A stretch of 59,301 nt of DNA from Gammaproteobacteria bacterium (GTDB lineage: Bacteria > Pseudomonadota > Gammaproteobacteria > Arenicellales > Poriferihabitantaceae): assembly GCA_028817405.1 (NCBI GenBank), contig JAPPPS010000102.1:1-59301 (forward strand), in the 5' to 3' direction. The position numbers and the translations under genes were made by a program. Shown here piece after piece: positions 29,778 through 38,411 of the stretch (positions are counted from its first letter, which is position 1; the number at the start of each line of letters is the position of its first letter). The notes under the pieces were generated by a model. That model saw only the letters and a list, made by a program, of their open reading frames with translations. It ran no database searches and was not told the DNA's origin.

Positions 29778-30296
29778 TGTTCGCTTCCTTGCGGGGGGTT
29801 GATGGGGAGATTAAAAAAGATGTAGCCGGGTGGGGACCACGCCCCAACGAACCGTGAAAACCGACAGCCCTCCCGACCACGAATGCAATATATGGCACTT
29901 CCTCCCCCGATGTCAAAGGGTTTTTTGAAAAAATGTTAAATAATTTTCCTCCCCGAAAAAACATCGTAACGCTTTGAAAATCAAGAATTTATTCCAAAAT
30001 TCCTGCCGACAGCCAAGAAACCTCGGTGTTCATGCGCAACTTAATTGCCGACATCGCCGGCGAAAGCGCAGCGCTTGCCATCACCGTGCGCCCACAACCA
30101 CCGCCACTTCCGCAGCATGTTGAGCGGACATCCAGCATATTTTTGCTGCTGATTGTGTGGTGGTCGTGGAAAAACGCCGCTGTTTTCCCGTCCGGGGAGC
30201 GAAATCTCGCTATGGCAGTTGGAATTTCGCCGATTTTCCGCCGCATGCTTTCTGTGCTACAATACCCGGACATTCACCAGCCACCGCGATGCCACC
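29778..30296. other. Divergent gap in the island
   Basis: About 520 bases between DUF3800 and the GmrSD-like gene. The left half is strikingly A+T-rich (about 29920-29960, with TTTTTTGAAAAAATG) against its G+C-rich surroundings, and should hold the DUF3800 promoter. A 94-codon minus-strand frame at 29989-30273 lacks any family feature. Confidence 0.5.
30258..30263 (+). promoter_or_regulatory. Extended -10 upstream of the GmrSD-like gene
   Basis: TACAAT preceded by TGC at the extended -10 position, 33 bases before the start at 30297. A -35 is weak. Confidence 0.45.
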
Positions 30297-31973
30297 ATGA
30301 AAGCCGAAGTCCAGAATTTGGAGCGCGTTTTTGCCAAAGAGGGGGATAAGCAATTTATTGTTCCCGCATATCAGCGTCCGTATCGATGGGATGCGGACGA
30401 TGCCGTGCAATTGTTGCGGGATGTTCACGAAAGTTGCGATGCTGATGAGACGGAATATTTTATCGGCAGCATGATATGCATCAAGAAAGACAACAAATAT
30501 GAAGTGGTTGACGGTCAACAGCGCCTCATCACGCTCACCATTATCCTGTCTTGCTTAAGCGAATGCATCCGGAATCCCGGCATTAAAAAGGAACTCAAAG
30601 AACGCATTCTGCGTTCCGACCCGTTTTCAAAAAACACAACTCCTCGCGCGACATTGGTGGTGCATGAGCGGGAGCACGATTTTTACTTCAACCATGTTCT
30701 CCACAGAGAGCATGTTGAGGAAGGCCGTTCAGTCACCGAAAAGGTATACGAGCATAATCGCAAAGATGTTGGCGAATACCTGAAAAATATGGAGCAATCC
30801 GGATTGGAGCGCCTTGCGAAACATCTTTCTCGCAGCGTGTCCGTTGTGTTTGTGGAAGTGGATGATTTTACATCCGCATTTCGCTTGTTTAATGTCCTGA
30901 ACAATCGTGGCATGCGGTTGAACGATGCGGATTTGGTTAAAAATTTGCTGCTTGAAGCGGTGGCAAACGATGAAGAAGGATCTCGCCTGGTGGACAATTC
31001 GTGGAAAGTTATGGAAGAGCAAGTTGGCGAAGATGAACTTCACCAATTCATCCGAATGCACATTATTTCCGAAAAAAAGAATCGCGACAGAGTAATCAAG
31101 ATTGCGAGCAAGAAAGCATCTCCGTATGAATATTACAGGCATCAGTTGAAGAATGAGTTCGACGGGAAGTCGACCAAAATGGTCCAGATGCTGAGAACTT
31201 CGGCAGTCAACTATCGAGATATTCTCGATGGTAAATGGGGCGCCGACAAGACGATTCGTCTCTTGAATAACCTTAATAAGCCTTTCGAGTGGATGCCGGC
31301 GTTTTTGGCGTTTGCCAACAAATGGCCGGGGCGAGAAGGGTTCGCGGATTTCGCCTGGATGTTTGAGAAAATCTATATGCAAGGTTGGCTTACAACCGGG
31401 AAGCGCGATGACGCGTGCTACAGAGCAATCGAGGCCATCAACAAAGGCAAATCTGTTGATGCGGTGATTGATGTCCTCAGGCAACGCGCTGAAGACAAGA
31501 AGCTCGAAGAGTCATTGGACTCGAGCGAATTTTATGATGTCACCCGTCGCCAAATCATCAATTTTGTCAAGGCGGTTTTGATTCGCGTCAATGACGAACG
31601 CCATGATGAGAGCGCAAAAATTGATGTTTCCGATAAGGTTCATGTTGAACACATTCTGCCCCAAAACATGAGCGCAAACGCCTATTGGCGCGAGAGGTTT
31701 TCTGATGATGAGCATGCCAAGTGGGTCAACAAACTCGGCAATTTGACGCTACTGAGTGGGCGCAAAAACTCGGTCGCAAGAAATAGCGCTTTCCCTGAAA
31801 AGAAGAAAGCATACAAAAAGGATGGGAAGATTCCAGCGCTTTCCATCACCCAGGAAATATTGAACTACGACGAGTGGAACGCGGACAGTTTACGCGCGCG
31901 TCACGAGAAACTGAAAAAGGAAATTCTGGCGTTGTGGTTGGTGCGGGATAAAACCGACATTTTCGGCGGGTAA
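30297..31973 (+). CDS. GmrSD-like DUF262/DUF1524 protein
   Basis: A 558-residue protein with the layout of a fused type IV, modification-dependent restriction enzyme. The N-terminal DUF262 (GmrS-like, ParB/sulfiredoxin fold) shows VPAYQRPYRWD at ~19-30 and VDGQQRLITLT at ~67-77, the NTP-handling motifs. The C-terminal DUF1524 (GmrD-like HNH nuclease) shows HVEHILPQN at ~450 and LGNLTLLSGRKNSVARNSAF. GmrSD cleaves DNA with glucosylated hydroxymethylcytosine, but relatives differ in target. Codons here are richer in A and T than in the flanking core genes, consistent with transfer. A defence role is inference from the family and neighbours. It is nearly the full family length and looks intact. 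Confidence 0.9.
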   Translation: MKAEVQNLERVFAKEGDKQFIVPAYQRPYRWDADDAVQLLRDVHESCDADETEYFIGSMICIKKDNKYEVVDGQQRLITLTIILSCLSECIRNPGIKKELKERILRSDPFSKNTTPRATLVVHEREHDFYFNHVLHREHVEEGRSVTEKVYEHNRKDVGEYLKNMEQSGLERLAKHLSRSVSVVFVEVDDFTSAFRLFNVLNNRGMRLNDADLVKNLLLEAVANDEEGSRLVDNSWKVMEEQVGEDELHQFIRMHIISEKKNRDRVIKIASKKASPYEYYRHQLKNEFDGKSTKMVQMLRTSAVNYRDILDGKWGADKTIRLLNNLNKPFEWMPAFLAFANKWPGREGFADFAWMFEKIYMQGWLTTGKRDDACYRAIEAINKGKSVDAVIDVLRQRAEDKKLEESLDSSEFYDVTRRQIINFVKAVLIRVNDERHDESAKIDVSDKVHVEHILPQNMSANAYWRERFSDDEHAKWVNKLGNLTLLSGRKNSVARNSAFPEKKKAYKKDGKIPALSITQEILNYDEWNADSLRARHEKLKKEILALWLVRDKTDIFGG

Positions 31974-32337
31974 TTGCCGAGGAGGTTGAGCGCCAATTTG
32001 GCGTTTCGTGCGGGAACACGGATGCCAGGGATGGCGGGTTAGGTGAGTCCTGCATCGCTGGACGGAATCGAGAGGCGGTCGCGCTGTCGCCATGGACGCG
32101 AGCAAGCGAACGGCGAAGGCGAAACGGGATAGACCGCGGCGAGTTGCAGAAGGTGAAGGAAGTGTTGGTGAAGCATTTGTAGAGCGCGAAATACATTTGC
32201 GCACATTGGGCTTGACAAAGAAAATCCAACCGTTAAAACAACCGCCATGTTCAATACAGAGCAAGTCAAAATTCCCGAATCCGCCCCGAATGTGGGGGCG
32301 GCGCTTTCGGGATTTCACCAATACCGAGGACTAAACA
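31974..32337. other. Gap upstream of the capsid-like gene
   Basis: About 360 bases without a convincing gene. It includes TTGACA at 32212-32217 with TTAAAA 15 bases downstream, a weak promoter for the capsid-like gene, and a nested inverted repeat at about 32275-32313 (CCGCCCC/GGGGGCGG inside CCCGAA/TTCGGG). The latter could act as an attenuator just before the start at 32338. Confidence 0.45.
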
Positions 32338-33597
32338 ATGAACGCCAAAAGTTTGAATGATGCGGAAAGCGAACTTTCCGCGCCCGACATCCTTACGAAT
32401 GAAATTCTGCAAGAATTGGATTCGCATCTGTTTCTTCCGCGATTGACATCGTGGGGCGATAGATACGACTTCCCGACCCGAATCGACGGCACCATCAATG
32501 TCAGGCGGGTGTTCAGGGCGGTAACCCACGAAGGACGCACGATTAACCGACAACACATGATGAACAACCGCGTCGAGATGAAAGTCAATATCGGATGCAA
32601 ACGCGGCATCGATTTTGGCCATAAAGACCCGATTATAGGCGGCCGGGAATTGGCGTTGTTGTATGACATTGCCGGCGGCGAGGAGTTTCACAATGGAACG
32701 CATTTTCTGGTTGGCATTCCCGGAAGCGCTTTGACGGTTGATTCGATTGACAAAATCGAATTCTACATCCGCCAGCAGCGCATGGATTTCCCGACACCGG
32801 CTTTGTTCCCGTCCGATGATTTGACCGCCATCGCGAGCGATATCGAGCAACATGGCGCGCTGCCGATTGCCGGTGAAGTTGTTCGTGAACGCTATCGCGG
32901 TCATTGCCGCGGAGTTTATTTGTATGAATCGGACGACTTGCCGTATTACGAGATTGCGGACTACGGCGATTCGACTCCGTTGGTTGATTCGCCCGGTGGC
33001 TGTCGTGGTTCGAAACTGCCAACCGATGGCTGGCAGGCATCCACCAAGGTGTTGAACAAAGGGCAACTCATCACTATCGCCGGTGTGTATGATGTCAAAC
33101 CGCGCGACGACTACCGGCCGCTCACTGAACAGAAGACTTTCGTAGTCACCGACGATGTAACCACGAGCCCAACCGGCACGGCGGAAATTCCGATTTCCCC
33201 GGCAATCAACGACGGTAAACTGACCGACAATGCCGGCGATGGCTCGACCGAATCCGGCAAGTCGACACATCAGACTTGCTCCAACGAAGCCGACGACAAT
33301 GCCATCATTACGGTGGTTGGCGCAGGAGATGTCGGCGAGAACAAAGGCAAGCGTTTCCGTCAGGGATTCATCTTTGACAGTAGAGCGATGCAGTATGTCA
33401 ATGTCCAGATGGAAAAAAGCACGCTACCTGGTGTCTATCAAGAGCATGCAACTGACCAGCATGTTGGTCTTGATGTGCTTTATGCGGCGTGGACAGACGG
33501 TCGAAACCTTAAAGAGTCGCATCGTCTGGATGTCAGCGGCGCGGTCAAGGTCGTCCACCCCGAATTGGTTGTTCGCATCATTACAGGCATGGCGTAG
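32338..33597 (+). CDS. P22-type major capsid protein, orphan
   Basis: A 419-residue protein resembling the phage P22 coat-protein family. The N-terminus APDILTNEILQELDSHLFLP, then GTINVRRVFRAV and VNIGCKRGIDFG, follow the family opening. Later LNKGQLITIAGVYDVKP, FVVTDDVT and IPISPAI match the insertion domain, and the end RQGFIFDSRAMQYVNVQM to LDVLYAAW and LVVRIIT matches the family C-terminus. Its length is close to that of family members. No portal, terminase or scaffold gene lies nearby, so this is a lone capsid gene. It could be a prophage relic, a satellite part, or a domesticated shell protein. The assignment is by recalled pattern. Confidence 0.8.
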   Translation: MNAKSLNDAESELSAPDILTNEILQELDSHLFLPRLTSWGDRYDFPTRIDGTINVRRVFRAVTHEGRTINRQHMMNNRVEMKVNIGCKRGIDFGHKDPIIGGRELALLYDIAGGEEFHNGTHFLVGIPGSALTVDSIDKIEFYIRQQRMDFPTPALFPSDDLTAIASDIEQHGALPIAGEVVRERYRGHCRGVYLYESDDLPYYEIADYGDSTPLVDSPGGCRGSKLPTDGWQASTKVLNKGQLITIAGVYDVKPRDDYRPLTEQKTFVVTDDVTTSPTGTAEIPISPAINDGKLTDNAGDGSTESGKSTHQTCSNEADDNAIITVVGAGDVGENKGKRFRQGFIFDSRAMQYVNVQMEKSTLPGVYQEHATDQHVGLDVLYAAWTDGRNLKESHRLDVSGAVKVVHPELVVRIITGMA

Positions 33598-33823
33598 TCA
33601 TGATTTCTCCCAGGTCTCGCGCGAACCGCAACGCTTCTGTGGCGCGTTTAGCCGCCAAGCGGCGGCACCCGTCCGCAAACTTAGGCAAGGAGTCCAATGC
33701 GCCCATGTTCGCCACGCCTACAGTCCGTTAAGCGGGCGCCCGGCAGATTTTTGTTTACTTTTCCCGCCTTTTTGCGGTAGGGTGGCTCATCGTCAAACTA
33801 CTATCTGGAGACGGAAAATCGCC
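33598..33823. other. Gap between capsid-like and MORN genes
   Basis: It contains the left copy of a 31-base inverted repeat (33710-33740) followed by a T-rich stretch. The promoter of the MORN gene is probably at about 33745-33790. GGAG sits 14 bases before the MORN start. Confidence 0.4.
33710..33740 (+). repeat. Left copy of a 31-base inverted repeat
   Basis: This matches the reverse complement of 39729-39759 at 29 of 31 positions; the core is CAGTCCGTTAAGCGGGCGCC. A shorter degenerate copy is at about 295-318. The two copies enclose 6 kb with the MORN, Sel1, coiled-coil, IS30 and HNH genes. Confidence 0.85.
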
Positions 33824-34780
33824 ATGAAAACCCGAACCGCCGTCATCGCCTTCGCCGCCGCGCTTTTTGCCGCCTCCGCTTTTGCCGACCATAACCGCAC
33901 CGATGAGCAGGGGCGGAAACAGGGGCATTGGACGGAATTTCCCGAGCAAGAAGATTTGCTGTCGATGGAGGGCAATTATGTCGACGGCAGGGAGGACGGT
34001 AATTGGATTTGGCAGTGGGCGAGCGGCAAAGTGTCAGAAGGCCCCATGATGAACGGCAAACGGCACGGTCATTGGGTTTTGCGGTTTGCCGGCGGCCAAG
34101 TGCAGAAAGGCCCCTATGTCAACGGTAAACAGCACGGTGAGTGGGTTACACGATTTGCTGATGGCGATGTGCATGAAGGCCCCATGGTGGCTGGCAAACG
34201 ACACGGCAAGTGGGTTGGACGGTCTCCCGCTGGTGATGTGCGTGAAATCCCATATGTGAACGGCAAGATGCACGGCAAAGAAATTTGGCGGTTTCCCAAT
34301 GGCTTTGTGTGGGAAATTCCATATAAGCATGGCAAGGAGCATGGTAAGTCAATTATGCGGGATGCCGCTGGCGATGTGCGTGAAACTTCATACAAGGAGG
34401 GCGAGATACACGGCAAGGAAATCGTGCGGTTTGACGATGGCGATGTGCATGAAACCTCATACAAAGATGGTGTGCGTCAGGAGGAAATTCGGTGGTATGC
34501 AAGTGGTGGCGCGGTAAAAACCATATATAATCGAGAAGCCATGCCGGATACAGACGATGAGAAATATTCTGGCGAGGACGGATTTGATAAGTGGTTTGCT
34601 GACCAAAAGGCGTGGGAGAAGCGGAATGTCCTGGTTATCGCTGTCGGGCCCGAGCCGGTTATCGCCGACTTTGACGATGTGGATGAGTGGCGGAAAGTGC
34701 ACGAAGAGTGGACTGAGCGCAAAGAGACCTGGGAAAAGCAGCAAAACACGGCATCGGCAAGCGGCGATGCCGGTAACTGA
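33824..34780 (+). CDS. Exported MORN-repeat protein
   Basis: A 318-residue protein with a signal peptide (RTAVIAFAAALFAASAFA). From residue ~54 on, about seven and a half repeats of 23 residues follow the MORN-like pattern (NGKRHGHWVLRFAGGQVQKG, AGKRHGKWVGRSPAGDVREI and so on), with HG-W and G-V at fixed places. In other proteins such repeats build an elongated beta sheet. The C-terminal ~90 residues are acidic and helical, ending in a Lys/Glu stretch. It begins a run of plus-strand genes up to 37971. A role at the envelope or in binding a partner is possible; no enzyme motif is seen. Confidence 0.8.
   Translation: MKTRTAVIAFAAALFAASAFADHNRTDEQGRKQGHWTEFPEQEDLLSMEGNYVDGREDGNWIWQWASGKVSEGPMMNGKRHGHWVLRFAGGQVQKGPYVNGKQHGEWVTRFADGDVHEGPMVAGKRHGKWVGRSPAGDVREIPYVNGKMHGKEIWRFPNGFVWEIPYKHGKEHGKSIMRDAAGDVRETSYKEGEIHGKEIVRFDDGDVHETSYKDGVRQEEIRWYASGGAVKTIYNREAMPDTDDEKYSGEDGFDKWFADQKAWEKRNVLVIAVGPEPVIADFDDVDEWRKVHEEWTERKETWEKQQNTASASGDAGN
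33983..34510 (+). repeat. 69-bp tandem repeats in the MORN gene
   Basis: About seven and a half diverged copies of a 69-base unit, coding for 23-residue MORN-like repeats. Copies differ at many silent and replaced positions, so the array is old rather than freshly expanded. Confidence 0.8.
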
Positions 34781-34821
34781 CAACCGCTTGCCGTTTTGGC
34801 AGGCATTCGCGGAGAAACGAC

Positions 34822-35313
34822 ATGATCAGCAAACAAACTATTTCAGACCTGATAAGTTTTGCCGAACAGGGCAATTCGGCGGCGCAATTTGCTTTTGCTA
34901 TGATGTGCTATAAGGGCAAAGATGCGCTAAAGAATGATGAACTGGCAGTGCACTGGTGGAGAAAGGCCGCTGAACAAGGAGAGCCGCTGTCGCAGTATTG
35001 TCTCGGCATGATGTATTGCGAGGGTGAAGGTGTGCCAAAAGATTACACGAAAGCCGCGTACTGGTGCCGCAAATCCGCCGAACAGGGCTTTGTGGATGCG
35101 CAGTTCATTCTCGGCGCGATGTATAGACTTGGCGACGGTGTAGCGAAAGATGAAGTAGAGGCATATAAATGGTTTAATCTCGCCGGCGCACAAGGACATA
35201 AAGAGGCGGCAAGGCATTTGGAATTGCTGGAAGCGCAGATGTCATCTGAGGATGTCGCCGAGGCGCAAAAACAAGCCAGCGAATGGGATGAGCGTGAAAA
35301 CGCCGCCGAATAA
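34822..35313 (+). CDS. Sel1-repeat protein
   Basis: A 163-residue protein of three Sel1-like repeats (AAQFAFAMMCYKG, SQYCLGMMYCEGEGVPKDYT, AQFILGAMYRLGDGVAKDEV), each 36 residues with the A-x-x-LG-Y-GxGV-KD pattern. Sel1 repeats mediate protein binding. No signal peptide is evident. It follows the MORN gene after 41 bases, likely in one transcript. The MORN and Sel1 pair could act together, but neither shows a catalytic motif. Confidence 0.85.
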   Translation: MISKQTISDLISFAEQGNSAAQFAFAMMCYKGKDALKNDELAVHWWRKAAEQGEPLSQYCLGMMYCEGEGVPKDYTKAAYWCRKSAEQGFVDAQFILGAMYRLGDGVAKDEVEAYKWFNLAGAQGHKEAARHLELLEAQMSSEDVAEAQKQASEWDERENAAE

Positions 35314-35380
35314 ACTCAACTTCGCCTGCCTCTATCCCGTCCGCCCAATTCAACCAAGGTTACACAAACGAGGTAGCAAG

Positions 35381-35923
35381 ATGAATCAACTTTCTGCCAT
35401 AGATGCACCAACAACATTTCTTACCGCTTGGGGAGATGTGTTGTTGTCGACCGTCGCCATCATATTGTCGAGCATCGCTATCGGTTGGAATATTTATCGT
35501 GATTTGACAGACAAGGGGAGACTCCAAGTGTCGTGCTACTTAAGCAAGATGGTTGTCCCGGGTGTAGGCATCGACCCAAAAGAATACTTGGTGTGGAGCA
35601 TCGTAAATAATGGTCGCCAACCAATTTTACTGACAACAATCGGAGGGCTCTGCAGAAACAAAGAAGCGTTTTTGTTGCCAAATCCCACTTGCCAACTACC
35701 CATAATGCTTCGACCGGGCGAGTTTGTGTTGGAATATCAAGAAGCCAGCGAGTTTGGCAAGTTGATTGACAGTGATTTGGTGGCATTGACAGCTATCGAT
35801 TCCCTAAATCGCACCTACAAATCCCCCCGAAAACAAATAAGGAAAATAAAGAAAGATTTCGCGGCCGAAAAGACAGAAAAATATAGCCACGAATCCAACG
35901 AAAACAAGGACAATATCGATTGA
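35381..35923 (+). CDS. Small membrane-anchored protein of unknown function
   Basis: A 180-residue protein. The start at 35381 has GAGGT about seven bases upstream; the frame runs on upstream into the end of the Sel1 gene but without support. One membrane helix (about residues 18-38, VLLSTVAIILSSIAIGWNIY) is followed by a soluble domain with several beta strands and a Lys/Asn-rich tail. I do not recognise the family. It could be a sensor or accessory protein of this gene run. Confidence 0.6.
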   Translation: MNQLSAIDAPTTFLTAWGDVLLSTVAIILSSIAIGWNIYRDLTDKGRLQVSCYLSKMVVPGVGIDPKEYLVWSIVNNGRQPILLTTIGGLCRNKEAFLLPNPTCQLPIMLRPGEFVLEYQEASEFGKLIDSDLVALTAIDSLNRTYKSPRKQIRKIKKDFAAEKTEKYSHESNENKDNID

Positions 35924-35979
35924 ACGCGACTATTATGTTGCGCATTTTTCACGACCACATTGTCGCCGCCAATATCCGC

Positions 35980-35985
35980 TATAAT
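35980..35985 (+). promoter_or_regulatory. -10 element upstream of the exported protein gene
   Basis: A perfect TATAAT 44 bases before the start at 36030. No matching -35 at the usual spacing. It suggests that the gene at 36030 has its own promoter. Confidence 0.5.
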
Positions 35986-36029
35986 CGGTTCCGATTTTCC
36001 ACCCACCCATCACAGCGAGAGAACATCCC

Positions 36030-36674
36030 ATGAAAATCCGTCCAATTTTATTCGCAGTGCTCGCCATTGCTGTTGTTTCCGCTTTGGTGTTAAATGACAG
36101 CGATAACGCTTCGTTGGCATCCAATCGCGCCGCTGATTTGCTCGGCGAAATACGGTCGGGGAATGTTGCGCTCACTTCCACTCACGGTGTCGACGCATCA
36201 ACCGGCGCATCTGTGCTTGGGCATTTGGTTAACAACACCAGCAAGAATATTCGCGTTGCGGTTAATCTTGACCGGCCGCTGTTTATGCGAAATTCCAATC
36301 GCCGGTCGCAGAATATGCTTGCCACGCAAGTATTTAATCGTGATGGAACATACCTGCGAGATGGCAAGCGATCTTTTATCACGCTTAAAGCAAACAAACG
36401 AATACCGGTGACCTTTATTGCCTACTGCGTGGATTTTGAGAAGGATAATCCGACCAACATCGATTCGTTTTCCATCAGCGATGTGCCTGCCGAACTGGTC
36501 GGAATTAGCGGCAAGATTCAGCGATACGAGCGCGAGAATCCGGACGCCGATTCCGGTGCCGCATTGCAACTCGCCCTTTGGCTGGCGCAGGGCGAAAGCA
36601 TCCGAGAAATTCGTGAGAAATTTGTATTCACTCCGCAGGACGAACAAACGGCGCGCAGACTAATTAATCAATGA
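36030..36674 (+). CDS. Exported protein of unknown function
   Basis: A 214-residue protein with an N-terminal hydrophobic segment (PILFAVLAIAVVSALVL) that may be a signal peptide or anchor. The middle, GHLVNNTSKNIRVAVNLDRPLF through KRIPVTFIAYCVDFEKDNP, looks like an immunoglobulin-type beta domain. The C-terminal part is helical (ALQLALWLAQGESIREIREKF). No family is recognised. It has its own TATAAT upstream and a strong terminator directly after its stop, so it is probably a single-gene transcript. Confidence 0.65.
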   Translation: MKIRPILFAVLAIAVVSALVLNDSDNASLASNRAADLLGEIRSGNVALTSTHGVDASTGASVLGHLVNNTSKNIRVAVNLDRPLFMRNSNRRSQNMLATQVFNRDGTYLRDGKRSFITLKANKRIPVTFIAYCVDFEKDNPTNIDSFSISDVPAELVGISGKIQRYERENPDADSGAALQLALWLAQGESIREIREKFVFTPQDEQTARRLINQ

Positions 36675-36705
36675 AAAAACTGCCCGGCGGGCCGGGCGGT
36701 TTTTA
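36675..36705 (+). terminator. Rho-independent terminator
   Basis: GCCCGGC (36682-36688) and GCCGGGC (36691-36697) pair around GG, followed by GGTTTTTA. An A-run before the stem lets it work on both strands. It ends the transcript of the gene at 36030. Confidence 0.85.
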
Positions 36706-36966
36706 TTCTCCCGGCCCGGTTATTTTTTCCGGGCGCACGACAATGGCCTACAACCCGCCCCGGCAGCGCATCTTCGCCTTAATTATCGCACCACCTATCG
36801 CATCACGATGCGTTTCGGTTTCGGTTATTCGCCGACACGCGGGAAGTGGGCGATATGTTCCGAAAGTGCGCCCGGACAGAAATTGTGGTATGGTGACATC
36901 GGTGTGGCAAGATAGCGCCCCGCCAGAGATCGCCAGAGATTTAACGAAAATCGCCGAGGCATCACC

Positions 36967-37971
36967 ATGAACGAGCAAGAAATTTCCGCACTCGTTGAAC
37001 AACGAGTGCGTGACGAACTGGACAATAGAGCCGGTGAAATAGTGGAGTTAATAAAGCGCACCGCCGAAGCCAAAGATATAGCGGACAAAGCGCTTACGCA
37101 TGCTAATGATGCCAAAAGCAAGGCTGAAGGTGTCGAATTTTTTGCTGACGAAACCCAAGGCAAAATCGATGCGGTCAACGCGCGCTCAGATGAGGCGCAA
37201 AGTAAAGTCGATGCGGCCAGCGCTAACGCTGATGAAGCCCAAAGAAAAGCCGGTGCCGCCGGTGCGCTCGCCGATGAATCCCGAAGCAAAGCCGAAAACG
37301 CCAGTTCAGGTGCCAATGATGCTCAAAATAAAGCCGATGCCGCCAGCGCGGTTGCCAACGATGCTCAAAGCAAAGTCGACACCGCCAATGCGCGTGTCGA
37401 TGAGGTTATTCGTAAGACTGACGAGTTAAACGAGCGCACCAATGAGGTTCTTGGAAATGCTGAAAGCGCCCTCGATATGACTGAAAAAGCCCTCAGCAAT
37501 GCTGCTGCAGTCGGTGTAAGCGGGGCTATTCATGAGCGATATGAGGAAGAGAAAAAGAAGGGCAAAATAAATTTGTGTTGGCTGGCTGCGGCTGCAGGCA
37601 CCGCTGGAGTTGCCGTGTGGATAGGTCATCTAACGATAGCCGGCCAAGAGCAAACTACCATAGGCGCGGTTGTGGCGAGAATCGCCATGATGTCAGTGGC
37701 GATTTCAGCGGCATGGTTCTGCGCGTCTCAATATGTTCGGTATAGAAATACTCTGGATGACTACGGCTACAAATCAGTCTTGGCAATGTCTATCATTGCT
37801 TTTCTCGACCAGTTCAAGGAAAACCCCAAGGAAAGAGAAAACTACTTGAGCATGGTCCTCGGTGAAATACACCGAGACCCTTTGCGCAAAAATCATGATG
37901 TCGATTCTCCAACTACTCGGCTTTTCCGGTGGTTTGGAAAAAGCAAAAATGAAACCGATGCCTCATCGTAA
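36967..37971 (+). CDS. Coiled-coil protein with two C-terminal TM helices
   Basis: A 334-residue protein. Residues ~30-180 are built of 14-residue units, two heptads each (ADEAQRKAGAAGAL, ADESRSKAENASSG, ANDAQNKADAASAV, ANDAQSKVDTANAR), which should form a long coiled coil. Two hydrophobic helices follow (LCWLAAAAGTAGVAVWIGHL and ARIAMMSVAISAAWFCASQY). A cytoplasmic-type tail of about 80 residues ends in a basic patch. The architecture suggests a membrane-tethered oligomer. No catalytic domain is seen. It ends four bases before the IS30 remnant, so insertion may have removed a downstream partner. Confidence 0.7.
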   Translation: MNEQEISALVEQRVRDELDNRAGEIVELIKRTAEAKDIADKALTHANDAKSKAEGVEFFADETQGKIDAVNARSDEAQSKVDAASANADEAQRKAGAAGALADESRSKAENASSGANDAQNKADAASAVANDAQSKVDTANARVDEVIRKTDELNERTNEVLGNAESALDMTEKALSNAAAVGVSGAIHERYEEEKKKGKINLCWLAAAAGTAGVAVWIGHLTIAGQEQTTIGAVVARIAMMSVAISAAWFCASQYVRYRNTLDDYGYKSVLAMSIIAFLDQFKENPKERENYLSMVLGEIHRDPLRKNHDVDSPTTRLFRWFGKSKNETDASS

Positions 37972-37975
37972 AAAA

Positions 37976-38391
37976 CGCGGATTCAACAAGCAACTGCAAC
38001 GCCTCAATCTGGGGGAGGGCGAGTTGCGGTAGCATCGTCTTTCACCCTACCACTGAGGAAAGACCGATGTCGTACTACACGCAACTCACCCTGGTGCAAC
38101 GATACATGATTTACCGCTTGCTGAAGTTCGGTTGCAGCCAGACCGTCATCGCCGCGGTTGTCGGCGTGTGCAAGTCCACGATTAGCCGCGAGGTGCGTCG
38201 CAACACCGGCGGCAACGGTTATCGCTGGCGGTAGGCGCATGGGTTTGCGCTGGCGCGCCGACAGGGCGGTGTCGATTGGGCAGATGACAACCCTCTCCGA
38301 AAAACGCTCCTACATCGGCGATTGCCGCGGCGAAGACCAAAATAGAGCGGTTGCGCGATGCCCGCACGCCGCAAAACCAAGCGTTTCGTTT
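37976..38391 (+). mobile_element. Decayed IS30-family element
   Basis: The left end (37976-38045) is identical to the inverted sequence at positions 1-70. It is followed by a transposase fragment. The right boundary is not clear; it is placed where similarity to an IS30 transposase seems to stop, just before the HNH gene end at 38412. No target duplication could be identified. Confidence 0.75.
38067..38391 (+). pseudogene. IS30-family transposase, broken
   Basis: The N-terminal helix-turn-helix is clear: SYYTQLTLVQRYMIYRLLKF, then SQTVIAAVVGVCKSTISREV and RRNTGGNGYRW. A TAG follows at 38232 where IS30 transposases continue as KQA, and AHGFALARRQ resumes after it in frame. Soon afterwards similarity is lost, and a later phrase, SYIGDCRGE (in another frame), recalls the SRIGDWEGD segment that begins the catalytic domain. 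So most of the gene is deleted and the rest is broken by a stop and a shift. It cannot be active. Confidence 0.8.
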
Positions 38392-38411
38392 GGGAGTTGG
38401 ATTCGGTCTTT

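Noticed and set aside
29989-30273. A 94-codon minus-strand frame in the divergent gap
   Set aside because: No family feature, no ribosome-binding site, and it covers the likely promoter of the GmrSD-like gene.
30729-31484. A 251-codon minus-strand frame opposite the GmrSD-like gene
   Set aside because: The plus strand carries clear DUF262/DUF1524 motifs; the antisense frame has none.
32266-33270. A 334-codon minus-strand frame opposite the capsid-like gene
   Set aside because: No recognisable motif, no ribosome-binding site, and the plus-strand frame matches a capsid family over its length.
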